From Aquimarina latercula DSM 2041 (GTDB taxonomy: Bacteria; Bacteroidota; Bacteroidia; Flavobacteriales; Flavobacteriaceae): a stretch of DNA of 64,000 nt. Shown in pieces: positions 17,448-27,063 of the stretch. Positions within the stretch are counted from its first letter, which is position 1; each line of letters opens with the position of its first letter. The notes under the pieces are model-generated. The model was not told where the DNA came from and did no database searches. It was given only the letters and a program-made list of their open reading frames with translations. The stretch is from NCBI RefSeq assembly GCF_000430645.1, contig NZ_AUMK01000003.1, forward strand, positions 434,001-498,000. The letters are read 5' to 3'. A program made the position numbers and the translations under genes.

Positions 17448-19313
17448 TTAATTCTCATCATTAATAATGGTAACTAATTTTTCTAATTGCGTATCCTTTC
17501 CTTTAAATATTTGTTCTTTATCTACTGATATATTGATATCAGGAACTGTTCCATTGCCATCTAAGGTTTTTCCATTACGTTGAAACGATAACATTGTTGA
17601 TACCTTTACTCTAATATTAGAATTGGTTAAATACATTTCTTTTGAGTTTCCACTAGATCCATCAGTAGTTACCCCTACTATTTTTACATTAGGTAAACCC
17701 TTATAAGCAGCTGTAAAAACAGTAGCTGCACTAAAACTACTTTCATTTACTAATATATAAACTGGCTGTTTGTAAAAGGTTTTTTTATGCTTCAATACCA
17801 TATAAAAAGGGGCACTAAACTTAGAATGATCAAATTCTTGCTTAATTTTGTATGTTTTATTGAATTCATCGATTGCGAACCTATCTGAATTTGAGAATTC
17901 ATCGGAATTATAAGAATACAAATAACGACTGCTCATTGAATGTTCATCAGTATCTATTATTTTATTTGTTCGTAAATATCCAACATTGGATACCCACGGT
18001 GACTGCGCTTGTGGTATCATATAATTTGCAAAAGTTTGTAATATGTCTCTGGTTCCTCCTGGGTTATTTCTGATATCTATTATTAAGGCTTTGGTGTTAG
18101 AAAGTTCTTTCATCGTGGTTTCTATGAAATGTTCTAGGCTATCAACCTTTTTATAATTAAACATCATCGGAATTTTTATATAACCGATATTATTAGTTAA
18201 TAACCTTTTTAGGCTATCAAACTGTCCAGTATGAATTGTGTTTTTTATAGCATTGTAATTGGCAATATGTAGTGTAGAAACATAACCTTTGTTATCTATT
18301 GTTAGTTTATGTATATCTTTTTTTTCATTCTTTCCATCTGTAAACACTACTTCTACCCTTTTTAAATTTCTTTTGTTGTTATTAAATAAGAGTGATCCAT
18401 ATTGCTCAATAGCGTTAGCTCCTCTTGTAAGTTTTGCTTCTTTTGGTGCTTTTTTATCTCTATAATTATAATTGGTAATTAATGTGTCTATTTGTATTCC
18501 GTTAATACTTTTAATATACGGATAGTTCTTATAATAGTATTGGTACGAATTATTTCCGAATCTTCTTTTGACTGCTATAACTTGTTTATCTAGAACAGTA
18601 ATCCCAAAAGGTAGTTTTTGCTCATATGATTCATGATTTTTTTTATCAAATGATTCATTTTTTATTGATGCATGTCTATCACCAATCTCTGCCATAATTT
18701 TACTCATTTCATATACAAGTTCATCTATCTGAATACTATCTTCTCTTTTTAATATTAAAGCTATAATTTCATCAATCACTGTATGATAATCAAAATTAGT
18801 GAGTTGTGAATAGGATGATCTAGTATCTAGAATTTCTTTAAATTGTTTTATATCTTCAATAGCTTCTGTTTTACCAATACTCTTCTTAGTTTTTTCTTTA
18901 CTAATAGTGTTCTTTTTACTAGGTTTGGATACGTTATTGTAGTGTAGGCAACGTTGTCTATTTTCAAAAGTAAATGTACCAGTATATGTCTTAGCAACTC
19001 CATTTCTAGACAAAACCAAATAAACATCTTTATTTGGTATATAATTTAAACTTCTAAGCACTTCTACAAGGTCTTCTGAAAAACGTTTTTTCCATTTTGT
19101 ATTATATTCTTTTTTACAAAAACGTATTAGTTCATCTTTATCAAAATAATCTAGCTTTTCGAAATGATACCATTCATTATTGAATTCGACTACTGGCTGA
19201 TCATTATCCCATGTCACCGCTGTGAAAGGAGATGCTTTTTCTAGCTCAAGTTTTTGTCCAAAACCAATAGTTGTCAATAAACTAATTATTAAAGTGATGA
19301 TAGTAGTTTTCAT
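17448..19313 (-). CDS. S41-family (C-terminal processing) serine peptidase, secreted
   Basis: A 621-aa protein from the preferred start at 19313, which begins a clean signal peptide (MKTTIITLIISLLTTIGFGQ). The upstream in-frame ATG at 19349 would add 12 residues before it. The second half is the S41 core: ALIDIRNNPGG (~415), ILVNESSFSAATVF with the predicted nucleophile Ser, GVTTDGSSGN, and the final GNGTVPDI segment. A helical cap region precedes it. No PDZ domain is obvious in the middle region. It is divergent from a LytS-type kinase. Confidence 0.87.
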   Translation of the reverse strand: MKTTIITLIISLLTTIGFGQKLELEKASPFTAVTWDNDQPVVEFNNEWYHFEKLDYFDKDELIRFCKKEYNTKWKKRFSEDLVEVLRSLNYIPNKDVYLVLSRNGVAKTYTGTFTFENRQRCLHYNNVSKPSKKNTISKEKTKKSIGKTEAIEDIKQFKEILDTRSSYSQLTNFDYHTVIDEIIALILKREDSIQIDELVYEMSKIMAEIGDRHASIKNESFDKKNHESYEQKLPFGITVLDKQVIAVKRRFGNNSYQYYYKNYPYIKSINGIQIDTLITNYNYRDKKAPKEAKLTRGANAIEQYGSLLFNNNKRNLKRVEVVFTDGKNEKKDIHKLTIDNKGYVSTLHIANYNAIKNTIHTGQFDSLKRLLTNNIGYIKIPMMFNYKKVDSLEHFIETTMKELSNTKALIIDIRNNPGGTRDILQTFANYMIPQAQSPWVSNVGYLRTNKIIDTDEHSMSSRYLYSYNSDEFSNSDRFAIDEFNKTYKIKQEFDHSKFSAPFYMVLKHKKTFYKQPVYILVNESSFSAATVFTAAYKGLPNVKIVGVTTDGSSGNSKEMYLTNSNIRVKVSTMLSFQRNGKTLDGNGTVPDINISVDKEQIFKGKDTQLEKLVTIINDEN

Positions 19314-19477
19314 TTTTATATGTTTTAAAAGTGAATTCTTTTCAAACATATTTTTATTTATCTACTCATAAAAAAGAAATAGAGTAACCTAGTTTACTAA
19401 TCGACAAACGTGGTATTATTATCGATTTATCCGAATTATGTTTTAATATATTTACAACAGTCTATCACAATACACAT

Positions 19478-20485
19478 ATGTTTCAATTATCAGATAAACA
19501 AATACAAGTACTAAACACCCTATTTAATGTGGTTTTTATAACGATTATAGTACTTCAAGTCATAAGAAAGGCTATATATACGCTTCCTGATAAATGGCTT
19601 TTCTTTTTAACTAGTGATGCTGTAGAGTATTTTATCTTTTCTGTGATTGCCTATTTATTATATTATTTTGTATTAAAGCGTAATCAATTATGGTATAAGA
19701 TTGGTTTTATATTTCTCTTTATTGTGCTTATCGTATTAGTAGCTTTACTAAAGTCATATAGAATACATAATGAAGTATTATTAGATAGATCATTTGATTT
19801 TTCCACAGAATTTATTGGAAAAACTTTCCTGTTTTATTTTCTTATTCACTTTATAAATAGATTAGATTTTTTTAATAGATATAAAAATTTAGAACATGAA
19901 TTAAACCAAGCAAAAGGACAGTTATTAAGAAATCAGTTACACCCACATTTCTTATTTAATGCTTTTAATTCACTTTATAGTATGTCTCTAAAAAACAGCC
20001 CGGATACACCAAACACTATATTGAAACTCTCTGGGATGATGCGTTATTTAACGGATGATTCTACTAACAAACAGGTAAAACTAACACAAGAATTAAAATT
20101 TATTGAAGAGTATATTGCTATAGAAAAAATAAGATTTGGAGATCAAGCAAATATTAAGTTAAGTATTAACGGAATTGCTGAAGGTAAAAATATTGAACCC
20201 TTGTTATTAATTACTTTGGTAGAGAATGCCTTTAAACATGGGTTTTACACCAATGATCAAAATGCATTTGTTAGCATTAATATAATATGTAAGAATCATA
20301 TTATTTTGTTTAAGGTAGAAAACAGTATACTAGACAAGCAGCATTTTAATGTAACTAATCGAAAAGGAAAAGGTATAGAGAGTCTAAAAAAGAGATTAGC
20401 ACTTTCTTATCCTAAAAAACATAATTTAGTTCTACAGCATAACAACGATATATATTCTGCTAATTTAGAAATCAATCTAGGGTGA
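19478..20485 (+). CDS. LytS-type sensor histidine kinase
   Basis: A 335-aa protein with four hydrophobic segments in residues ~10-125 and then a His_kinase domain of the LytS/YehU class. The phospho-acceptor is in QLHPHFLFNAFNSLYSM, the N-box in LLITLVENAFKHGF, and the G-box in RKGKGIESLKKRL. There is no periplasmic sensor domain, so the signal is likely perceived in the membrane. Its stop overlaps the start of the LytTR regulator by one base (TGATG), a standard two-component pair. Confidence 0.9.
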   Translation: MFQLSDKQIQVLNTLFNVVFITIIVLQVIRKAIYTLPDKWLFFLTSDAVEYFIFSVIAYLLYYFVLKRNQLWYKIGFIFLFIVLIVLVALLKSYRIHNEVLLDRSFDFSTEFIGKTFLFYFLIHFINRLDFFNRYKNLEHELNQAKGQLLRNQLHPHFLFNAFNSLYSMSLKNSPDTPNTILKLSGMMRYLTDDSTNKQVKLTQELKFIEEYIAIEKIRFGDQANIKLSINGIAEGKNIEPLLLITLVENAFKHGFYTNDQNAFVSINIICKNHIILFKVENSILDKQHFNVTNRKGKGIESLKKRLALSYPKKHNLVLQHNNDIYSANLEINLG

Positions 20486-21192
20486 TGAAAAAACAAACTA
20501 CCATAATTATTGATGATGAACCATTAGCAATCGATGTTCTGGTTAACTATATAAATAGATTTCCAGAATTTGAAATTTTAAAAACTTTTACAAGTTCTAT
20601 AGCTGCTTTTAAGTATCTTAATGATAACCCAGTAGATCTGGTTTTTACAGATATTGCTATGCCACAAATTTCTGGTACAGAATTGGTAAAGCTAGCTAAA
20701 ACTAAGACACAATTTGTAATGGTGACCTCCTATACAGATTATGCAATAGAAAGTTTTGAATTAAATGTCATCGATTACCTTCTAAAACCAGTATCCTTTG
20801 AGCGTTTTATAACAACCATAGAGCGTTTTAAACAAAATATTCTAATTCCTCGGTCTAAGAAAGATTTGACCATAAATCCATCTTTTTATATTAAAGAAGG
20901 AGATGAATTTATAAAAGTTTTGGTAGATGACATTGACTATATTGAAGGTATGAGAGATTATGCTAAAATTGTATGTGGTAAAAATTATTATCTAGCACTT
21001 AAAACATTGAAATCTATAGAAGAGAAATTAAACAGCTTTAATTTTGTCAGAATACACAAGTCATATATAATTCCGTTAAAAAAAGTTTCTCAATATAATA
21101 ATAGCTGTGTGTTAATTAATTCCTTTGAGATTCCTGTAGGTAGTAGTTATAGAAACAATTTAAAAAAATATCTGGAAGACAATAAACTATAA
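20485..21192 (+). CDS. LytTR-family response regulator
   Basis: A 235-aa protein. The receiver domain has the acidic pair IIDDEP, phospho-acceptor Asp in LVFTDIAMP and the Lys in YLLKPVS. The C-terminal LytTR DNA-binding domain is marked by FIKVLVDDIDYIEG, LKSIEEKL, FVRIHKSYIIPLKKV and the VPVGSSYR-like IPVGSSYRNN. The ATG at 20485 is chosen over the GTG at 20482 because of TGATG coupling with the kinase gene. Its target may be the divergent S41 peptidase region, which is speculative. Confidence 0.92.
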   Translation: MKKQTTIIIDDEPLAIDVLVNYINRFPEFEILKTFTSSIAAFKYLNDNPVDLVFTDIAMPQISGTELVKLAKTKTQFVMVTSYTDYAIESFELNVIDYLLKPVSFERFITTIERFKQNILIPRSKKDLTINPSFYIKEGDEFIKVLVDDIDYIEGMRDYAKIVCGKNYYLALKTLKSIEEKLNSFNFVRIHKSYIIPLKKVSQYNNSCVLINSFEIPVGSSYRNNLKKYLEDNKL

Positions 21193-21230
21193 ACAATCCA
21201 TTCGCACTACTACTCTGTGTTTTCTGAAAT

Positions 21231-21279
21231 AACATTATTAAAATAGATGCTTTTATAAAACCACTATTTTAATAATGTT
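21231..21279. terminator. Convergent hairpin overlapping the LamG stop codon
   Basis: AACATTATTAAAATAG (21231-21246) pairs perfectly with CTATTTTAATAATGTT (21264-21279) across a 17-nt loop. The right arm includes the stop codon of the LamG gene. T-rich sequence follows on the + strand. It lies between convergent genes and can serve both. Confidence 0.7.
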
Positions 21280-22118
21280 TTTATACCTTCTTTTAGCTCA
21301 AAAATAGATTTTACTTCATTAACTTCTAATGTTTTATTAAAAATAACAAGTTCATCCATCAACCCAATATATCCTAATCCTAACATAATTTTTCCGTCTT
21401 TAGGTTCCCAAGTAAAAGGATCATTTATACCTTTTATAACTCCTTGAAATGTTCCATTTACATACAGCTTAAATGTAGAGTTTGCTGTATTTACTTTGGA
21501 AAAAGTCATAACTACATGGGTCCACTTTCCTTTCTTAAAAGGAGGTCTGTTAATAGTTACCGTTCGTTTTTCCCACTTTGTCATATCATTTTTATTATTT
21601 GGATTCCAAATATTTAGATCACCCATAGCTCCTAATCTAAATTTTCTTGGGTTATGATCAGTAAAATCAACCCATAAGGCAGCATCATTGTATCTCGTAT
21701 CTGTAATGCATATGGGATCACAATACCCTGGCGCTAAGTCTTTATTGGGATCTAATTGTAACCAAAACGATACCGAACCACTCCATGATTTGTTATTATA
21801 ATCAACATTTTTATAAGCTTTATAAAAAATAGCAGTAGTGTTTTTCTCAGTGAAATGAAGTGCATCACCAATCATCCCTTTATTTTTAGCTAAGACAACA
21901 TTAGGGTTATGTAATCCAGGTTTTGCATTATTTAATTTTTTATAGCTTTCTGCAGTATATATCATTCCGTCTCCCTTGGATATATCAGCAGATAATTTTC
22001 TGTCGAAAGAACTATAAAAAAGTATATGATTTTTTAATTCATTCTTTTGCGAAAACAGAGTACTCATAATAAGAAAAATGAATACTTTAAGTAGATGTAA
22101 AGGTTTTATTTTTTCCAT
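21264..22118 (-). CDS. LamG/concanavalin-like secreted protein
   Basis: A 284-aa protein with a signal peptide (residues 1-23, STLFSQ) and one LamG-type jelly-roll lectin domain: HILFYSSFDRKLSADISKG, SWSGSVSFWLQLDPN, GKWTHVVMTFSKVN, FKLYVNGTFQG and YIGLMDELVIFNKTL. Such domains bind carbohydrate or protein and the family often sits on secreted proteins. No catalytic partner or T9SS tail is present, so it is probably periplasmic. No neighbour explains its role. Confidence 0.82.
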   Translation of the reverse strand: MEKIKPLHLLKVFIFLIMSTLFSQKNELKNHILFYSSFDRKLSADISKGDGMIYTAESYKKLNNAKPGLHNPNVVLAKNKGMIGDALHFTEKNTTAIFYKAYKNVDYNNKSWSGSVSFWLQLDPNKDLAPGYCDPICITDTRYNDAALWVDFTDHNPRKFRLGAMGDLNIWNPNNKNDMTKWEKRTVTINRPPFKKGKWTHVVMTFSKVNTANSTFKLYVNGTFQGVIKGINDPFTWEPKDGKIMLGLGYIGLMDELVIFNKTLEVNEVKSIFELKEGIKTLLK

Positions 22119-22174
22119 TGTATATTGTTAAAGTTTTAATTTATGTAATTGTATCTATTTTACATTATATCATA

Positions 22175-22891
22175 TTAATAAGGTGTAAAATTTTTATTAT
22201 TTTTTACACTCCACTCTATTGCCGCATGTGAGTGGATTTTTCCTGTGTCAAATATTGGAATTTCTATATCTGATTCTGAGATTAGTATAGGTAATTCGGT
22301 GCAGCCCAAAATAACACCTTGCGCTCCTTGACTTTCTAGTTCTTCTATAATCTCAATAATTATTTGTTTTGAAATGTTGGTGAACTGTCCTTTTACTAAT
22401 TCATTATAGATAATATCATGAACAATTTGTCCATTACTTTTCTTCGGTATTAAAATTTCTAACCCAAAATCATTTGTTAATGTCTTGGTATAAAAATCTT
22501 TTTCCATTGTAAATTTTGTACCTAGTAAGGCTATTTTTTCTAGACCTAATTTTTTAATAGATTCTCCTGTGGTTGTAGCTATATGAAGGAAAGGAATAGT
22601 TATATGTTCAGAAATATAATCACTAACTAAGTGTATGGTATTGGTGCATAGTAATATTATATCCGCACCTGCCATTTCTAATTGTTGTGCTGCTTGTTTC
22701 ATAAGTTCTCCTATAGCATTCCAATCATCGTTAAAAGTTAATCGTTCAATCTCAGCAAAATCTACTGAAATCAAGATACATTTTGCAGAATGAGAGCCAC
22801 CCAAAAAATCTTTCGTCTTGATATTTAAAAATTCATAATATAATTTTGATGATTCCCAACTCATTCCTCCTATCAATCCAATGGTTTTCAT
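22175..22891 (-). CDS. Aspartate/glutamate racemase family protein
   Basis: A 238-aa enzyme with the two catalytic Cys motifs of the Asp/Glu racemase superfamily: LLCTNTIHLV (Cys ~82) and VILGCTELPIL (Cys ~196). The N-terminal IGLIGGMSWESSKLYY is typical of the YgeA/RacX subgroup. It probably makes D-amino acids for the envelope or for signalling. It is divergent from a LysR regulator 139 bp away, which is the classical arrangement of a LysR-controlled gene. Confidence 0.9.
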   Translation of the reverse strand: MKTIGLIGGMSWESSKLYYEFLNIKTKDFLGGSHSAKCILISVDFAEIERLTFNDDWNAIGELMKQAAQQLEMAGADIILLCTNTIHLVSDYISEHITIPFLHIATTTGESIKKLGLEKIALLGTKFTMEKDFYTKTLTNDFGLEILIPKKSNGQIVHDIIYNELVKGQFTNISKQIIIEIIEELESQGAQGVILGCTELPILISESDIEIPIFDTGKIHSHAAIEWSVKNNKNFTPY

Positions 22892-23023
22892 ATAAAAGTT
22901 CTAATTAATTGATGTTATTTATCCCAAAACTACAAGGAAGATTAAAGTTTATATAATTTTGAAATTGAGATAAATAAAACTATAACTGAAATAATTTCAG
23001 CTATGACATATAGGTAAGCAACT

Positions 23024-23031
23024 TATCTTTG
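23024..23031 (+). promoter_or_regulatory. -7 box TATCTTTG just before the LysR gene (possible leaderless mRNA)
   Basis: TATCTTTG matches TAnnTTTG and ends 5 nt before ATG 23037. If used, transcription would start at or next to the start codon, giving a leaderless transcript. A -33 TTG is not clear. Confidence 0.4.
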
Positions 23032-23036
23032 TGTTT

Positions 23037-23927
23037 ATGGAACTCAAATATTTCAGATTAATTAAAACTATAGCAGAAGAAGGTAGTATTGCTAATTCTA
23101 CAGAACGACTATTTTTAACGCAATCGGCCTTAAGTCATCAATTACGTGAATTAGAAGAACGATTAGGATTTAAAGTCTTTTATAGAACTAGAAATAAATG
23201 GGAGTTAACCCAAGAAGGTTCTGAACTATATAAGTTGGCCAACAAGCTATTTAGCTCTATTGATGAAGGTTTTACTGCCATAAGACACATAAAGGAAGGA
23301 GCTAAAGGTACTATTAAACTAAGTGCAGAATGTCAATCATTTTTTCATTCTATCCCGGCATTTATTCAAAAAATGGGGATCTTATATCCAGAAATAGATA
23401 TTGATATAAGTCTTGGAGCAACACATCAAACCATATCACAAGTATTATCCGATGATATAGACATTGCCATTGTGACTACAAGACCAAATTCTGATGAACT
23501 TTCTAGTATTCCTGTATTTAGAGATGAGATTTTTGCTATTATGCATCAAGAACATCCATTGAATAATTTAGCGTATCTAGATGCTAGTCATTTCGCAAAT
23601 GTACATTTGTTAATCAACTCTTTTCCCATCGAAGGTGTAGCTGTTTATGAACATTTTTTAAGGCCTAATAAAATAAATCCAATTAAAATCTCTGCAATTC
23701 CGTTTACAGAAATTACGTTATCGATGATACAAGCTAATATGGGAATTATGTGTGCCCCAAAATGGCAATTAAACTCTTTTAAATTGTCAAAAGATCTAGT
23801 ATTTAAGCGTATTGGGAAAAATGGTTTAAAAAGAAAACATTACTTAGTGGTAAAAAAGAAACATCGTAATAGAAAATATATACACGATTTTATCTCTAAT
23901 TTTGAAGAAGATTTTTTAGAGGCGTAA
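23037..23927 (+). CDS. LysR-family transcriptional regulator
   Basis: A 296-aa regulator. The winged HTH is at the N-terminus: ELKYFRLIKTIAEEGSIANS, then LTQSALSHQLRELEERLGFK and LFYRTR-like VFYRTRNKWELTQEG. The C-terminal ~200 residues form the two-lobed substrate-binding-like effector domain. ATG 23037 is preferred over GTG 23031, which lies within the promoter-like box. It is divergent from the amino-acid racemase gene, its most likely target. Confidence 0.92.
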   Translation: MELKYFRLIKTIAEEGSIANSTERLFLTQSALSHQLRELEERLGFKVFYRTRNKWELTQEGSELYKLANKLFSSIDEGFTAIRHIKEGAKGTIKLSAECQSFFHSIPAFIQKMGILYPEIDIDISLGATHQTISQVLSDDIDIAIVTTRPNSDELSSIPVFRDEIFAIMHQEHPLNNLAYLDASHFANVHLLINSFPIEGVAVYEHFLRPNKINPIKISAIPFTEITLSMIQANMGIMCAPKWQLNSFKLSKDLVFKRIGKNGLKRKHYLVVKKKHRNRKYIHDFISNFEEDFLEA

Positions 23928-23984
23928 TTCATTCATAACACTTGTTATCATTTCATTTTTTTATTACTGATATAATGAATTGTA

Positions 23985-25202
23985 TTAGTTTTTAAATCTT
24001 AATTTTCCTGTTTCTATACCTATAGCAGTTTTAGCAAGAATTGTAAAAACAAAAGCTCCCAACGCCCATATACCCAGCGTTACTCCTATTTCAATACCGG
24101 AAGGTGTATACTCGGCTATTTTACCATAAGGACCAGGAATAAAGCCTGGTACAATTAAACCAAAACCTTTTTCAATCCAAATGGCAAGAAATAAAATAAA
24201 ACAACAGAAATAAAGTACTTTAAAGTTATTACGTAATTTTTCAAAAGTTAAGAGTACTGTTGCAAGAACATTTAGAGGAATAGCTGTCCAGATCCAAGGT
24301 AATAAAGCTGTTTTACCTTCTAAACCAAAGAATAGATAAACTGCGCTTTCACTATGATGTGTAGGAGAATAAAATTCTTTAAATAATTCAGAAATCAACA
24401 TAATTAAGTTAATCTGAGCTGCAACGGTAACAATTTTTGCTATTTTTTTTATTGTTTTATCTTCAATCTTAAATTCTGTGAAATTTCTAATCATTGCAAG
24501 TACCAAAATGATTAAAGCTGGACCTGCTGCAAAAGCCGAAGCCAAAAATCGAGGCCCTAATAGTGCGTTATTCCAAAAAGGACGTGCTTGCAATCCTTGA
24601 TATAAAAAAGCTGTTATTAAATGGATTCCTACTGCCCAAAATACTGATAAAATAGCACCAGGTACATATACTTTAGGATTCGCATCTTTTCCTTGATAAT
24701 GTTTAAATAAAATATAAAAAGGAATAGTGATATTGATAAACAAATATCCATTAAGAACAATCACATCCCAAGTAAGCATGGAAGCTGGGAAATTAAAAAC
24801 TCCAATACCAGGAATCATATGCCATAAAACCGAAGGACCACCCATATCTGCCACTACAAAAGCTAAACACATAATCAACGCTGCCACAGCTAGCCCCTCT
24901 CCTATTAAAACTGCTTGTTTAAAATCGATATCATGTAATACATAAGTAGGCATAACGAGCATCACAGCGGCGGCAGCCACACCAACCAAAAAAGTGAAAT
25001 TAGATATATATAACCCCCAACTTACTCGATCATTCATTCCAGTAACGACAAGTCCTTCTTCTAATTGAATAGAATAACAATACATCCCTGCTAACATAAC
25101 GAATGTTAGAAATCCCATCCAAATAAGGTATTTAATAGAGCCTCTGGTAATAATATCCAAGCTATCCTTAATTAAACTTCCTAAAACTTTTAGTGTACCC
25201 AT
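23985..25202 (-). CDS. nrfD: NrfD/PsrC-type membrane quinol-oxidising subunit
   Basis: A 405-aa integral membrane protein with about ten helices and the NrfD/DsrP signature regions (YISNFTFLVGVAAAAVMLVM, SASMLTWD-like PASMLTWDVIVLN, FLASAFAAGPALIILVL). These subunits oxidise menaquinol and hand electrons to a ferredoxin-like partner, here the gene directly upstream (78-bp gap). It is the last gene of the nap operon. NrfD is unusual in nitrate reductase clusters, where NapC or NapGH normally connect to the quinone pool, so it may replace them. Confidence 0.87.
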   Translation of the reverse strand: MGTLKVLGSLIKDSLDIITRGSIKYLIWMGFLTFVMLAGMYCYSIQLEEGLVVTGMNDRVSWGLYISNFTFLVGVAAAAVMLVMPTYVLHDIDFKQAVLIGEGLAVAALIMCLAFVVADMGGPSVLWHMIPGIGVFNFPASMLTWDVIVLNGYLFINITIPFYILFKHYQGKDANPKVYVPGAILSVFWAVGIHLITAFLYQGLQARPFWNNALLGPRFLASAFAAGPALIILVLAMIRNFTEFKIEDKTIKKIAKIVTVAAQINLIMLISELFKEFYSPTHHSESAVYLFFGLEGKTALLPWIWTAIPLNVLATVLLTFEKLRNNFKVLYFCCFILFLAIWIEKGFGLIVPGFIPGPYGKIAEYTPSGIEIGVTLGIWALGAFVFTILAKTAIGIETGKLRFKN

Positions 25203-25280
25203 ATCAATATTACTGAGGATTTTAATCCATTCATTTTATAATATTTTATATCCTAAATTTGTCAAACTTTATTACTAATA

Positions 25281-26399
25281 TTAATCCATAAAATACCAAA
25301 ACTTAGGTTCTGTCCCTAAATCTTCTTTAAGCCTGAACACTTTTTTATTTTCTAAAACCCACCGTATTGTACTATTAGGGTCTAGCAAATTCCCAAAAAT
25401 CCTAGCACCAGTGGGACAAGCTTCTACACAAGCTGGGTCTTTTCCTGATCTGGAACGTTGTACACAAAAAGTGCATTTTTCCATAACTCCTTTTTTCCTC
25501 ATTCTATTCCCTAAGTAATGTTGGTTTTTATTAATTTCTTCCTCGGGAACTTCAGGTGAACTCCAATTAAATCGACGGCCATCATATGGACAAGCTGCCA
25601 TACAATATCTACAACCTACACACCAATCATAATCAATTACAACCAAACCATCATCTTCTCTCCAAGTAGCTTGTACGGGGCAGACATCTACACAAGGTGG
25701 ATTATCACAATGAAAACATTGCGTTCCCATATAAAAATGTCCCTCAGCGGGTACTTCATGATAATAATTATCATCAGCTTCATTAAACTTAAATCCTTCT
25801 CCGTCTTTCATTTCATGGATTCGGATATATTGCATTTCAGAATTGCGATCCTGATTGTTTTCTTTCACACAGGCATTTACACAATCCATATATCCCTGAC
25901 ATTTAGATATATTGAATGCATACCCAAAAAGTACATCCTTAGAAGCATTCGTAGAGGTCATATTTATATTTTCCCCTTTTCGTAGTTGATACGAACGCAC
26001 TAAACGATCCACAGTACCTTTCTTCTCATCATCCGTCATTAGTTTATAGTTTCCTTTAAACTGTTCTTCCCAATCGATTTGCGCTTTTTCTTTACTATCA
26101 TCCCCAGTAGTTACACTACAAGAGGTACTAGCAGCTCCCGCTCCTATCAATAAACTCGCGGTTAATTTCCTGAATGCAGTACGACGATCCATTTTAACTT
26201 CAAAAACTTGATCGAAACCATCTTTTCTTCTTTCGTCACCAATAGCTGCATCCACTGCTTTATCAAAATCTTCATCACTCATTTGATTACTATTATGAGA
26301 CCCACAACTTCCTGATGAACTACCGCAACCACAGGACCCAGAAGTTTGTTTAGTAGTACTATTCATATTTAGTTTGAAATATTTCTCAATTCCACTCAT
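25281..26399 (-). CDS. 4x[4Fe-4S] ferredoxin-type subunit (NrfC/DsrO-like), TAT-exported
   Basis: A 372-aa protein with four 4-Cys clusters: CQGYMDCVNAC, CFHCDNPPCVDVC, CVGCRYCMAAC, and CTFCVQRSRSGKDPACVEAC. This is the pattern of the NrfC/PsrB/DsrO family that couples to NrfD. A twin-arginine-like signal (MDRRTAFRKLTASLLIGAGA) begins only at about residue 69. It is preceded by a ~68-residue extension rich in Gly, Ser and Cys (CGCGSSSGSCGSH). Either translation starts at that Met, or the signal follows a cytoplasmic extension. It lies between a tetrahaem lipoprotein gene and NrfD. Confidence 0.88.
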   Translation of the reverse strand: MSGIEKYFKLNMNSTTKQTSGSCGCGSSSGSCGSHNSNQMSDEDFDKAVDAAIGDERRKDGFDQVFEVKMDRRTAFRKLTASLLIGAGAASTSCSVTTGDDSKEKAQIDWEEQFKGNYKLMTDDEKKGTVDRLVRSYQLRKGENINMTSTNASKDVLFGYAFNISKCQGYMDCVNACVKENNQDRNSEMQYIRIHEMKDGEGFKFNEADDNYYHEVPAEGHFYMGTQCFHCDNPPCVDVCPVQATWREDDGLVVIDYDWCVGCRYCMAACPYDGRRFNWSSPEVPEEEINKNQHYLGNRMRKKGVMEKCTFCVQRSRSGKDPACVEACPTGARIFGNLLDPNSTIRWVLENKKVFRLKEDLGTEPKFWYFMD

Positions 26400-26442
26400 A
26401 ACTTTATATTTTTTTGAAAAATCATACTAAAATGTTATTATA

Positions 26443-27063
26443 TCAATCTCGTTCTTTAACTTTTTGTGTATTAAACCTAGAAGGCCATCTGGATAATATT
26501 TTAGGCTTGTGAGGATTGTGACAATTCACACATGTCATTGCTGCTCTGGGCTTAGCCCATCCTCCAATATTTTTACCATGGGCTCCACCTTTCCAATCTT
26601 CAAATTGACTACTATGACACTGAGCACATAATTGATAACTTCTATTAAAATCAATAGTTTTACCAGTAAGGCTTTGTAAATTATCCATATCATTACCATT
26701 ATGGCAAGTACTACAATTCATTATTTCTTGATTAGCATGTTCCAAAACAACATCCCAATGTGCTTTTTTTAGCGCTACTCCTTTTAATTCTTCTACTGGT
26801 TTAGAATGACATTCGGTACAGGCATATGATGTAATCTGACTTTTACGATCAGGTATCAAAAACGTATGATTATCTTCGGTTATTTCAATAGTTTTAATAT
26901 CACCAATATAACGCTCAGAAGAAATAGATACACCTTCAAACTGCTTACTTTCTGCCTCTATTTTATCAGTCAAACTATGATATTCATTTTCATTATGCTT
27001 ACAAGCAAAAAGCATTATTAGGGTAATACAACTAAAAAAATAACTATTGTTTTTTCTATTCAT
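26443..27063 (-). CDS. Tetrahaem c-type cytochrome lipoprotein in nap operon
   Basis: The start is placed at 27063 (MNRKNNSYFFSCITL), giving 206 aa and a lipobox (LIMLFAC). An upstream in-frame start would run into the preceding gene. Four c-type haem motifs are present: CTECH, CSTCH, CAQCH and CVNCH. The ATG overlaps the stop of the NapB-like gene by 6 nt, so the two are co-translated. It probably carries electrons from the NrfD/FeS pair to NapB or NapA, the role NapC plays elsewhere. The fold resembles NapC/NirT-like or cytochrome c3-like proteins but is not assigned. Confidence 0.83.
   Translation of the reverse strand: MNRKNNSYFFSCITLIMLFACKHNENEYHSLTDKIEAESKQFEGVSISSERYIGDIKTIEITEDNHTFLIPDRKSQITSYACTECHSKPVEELKGVALKKAHWDVVLEHANQEIMNCSTCHNGNDMDNLQSLTGKTIDFNRSYQLCAQCHSSQFEDWKGGAHGKNIGGWAKPRAAMTCVNCHNPHKPKILSRWPSRFNTQKVKERD

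Noticed and set aside
19349..19477. Palindromic operator between the S41 protease and LytS genes
   Set aside because: No dyad longer than a few bases stands out from the AT-rich background.
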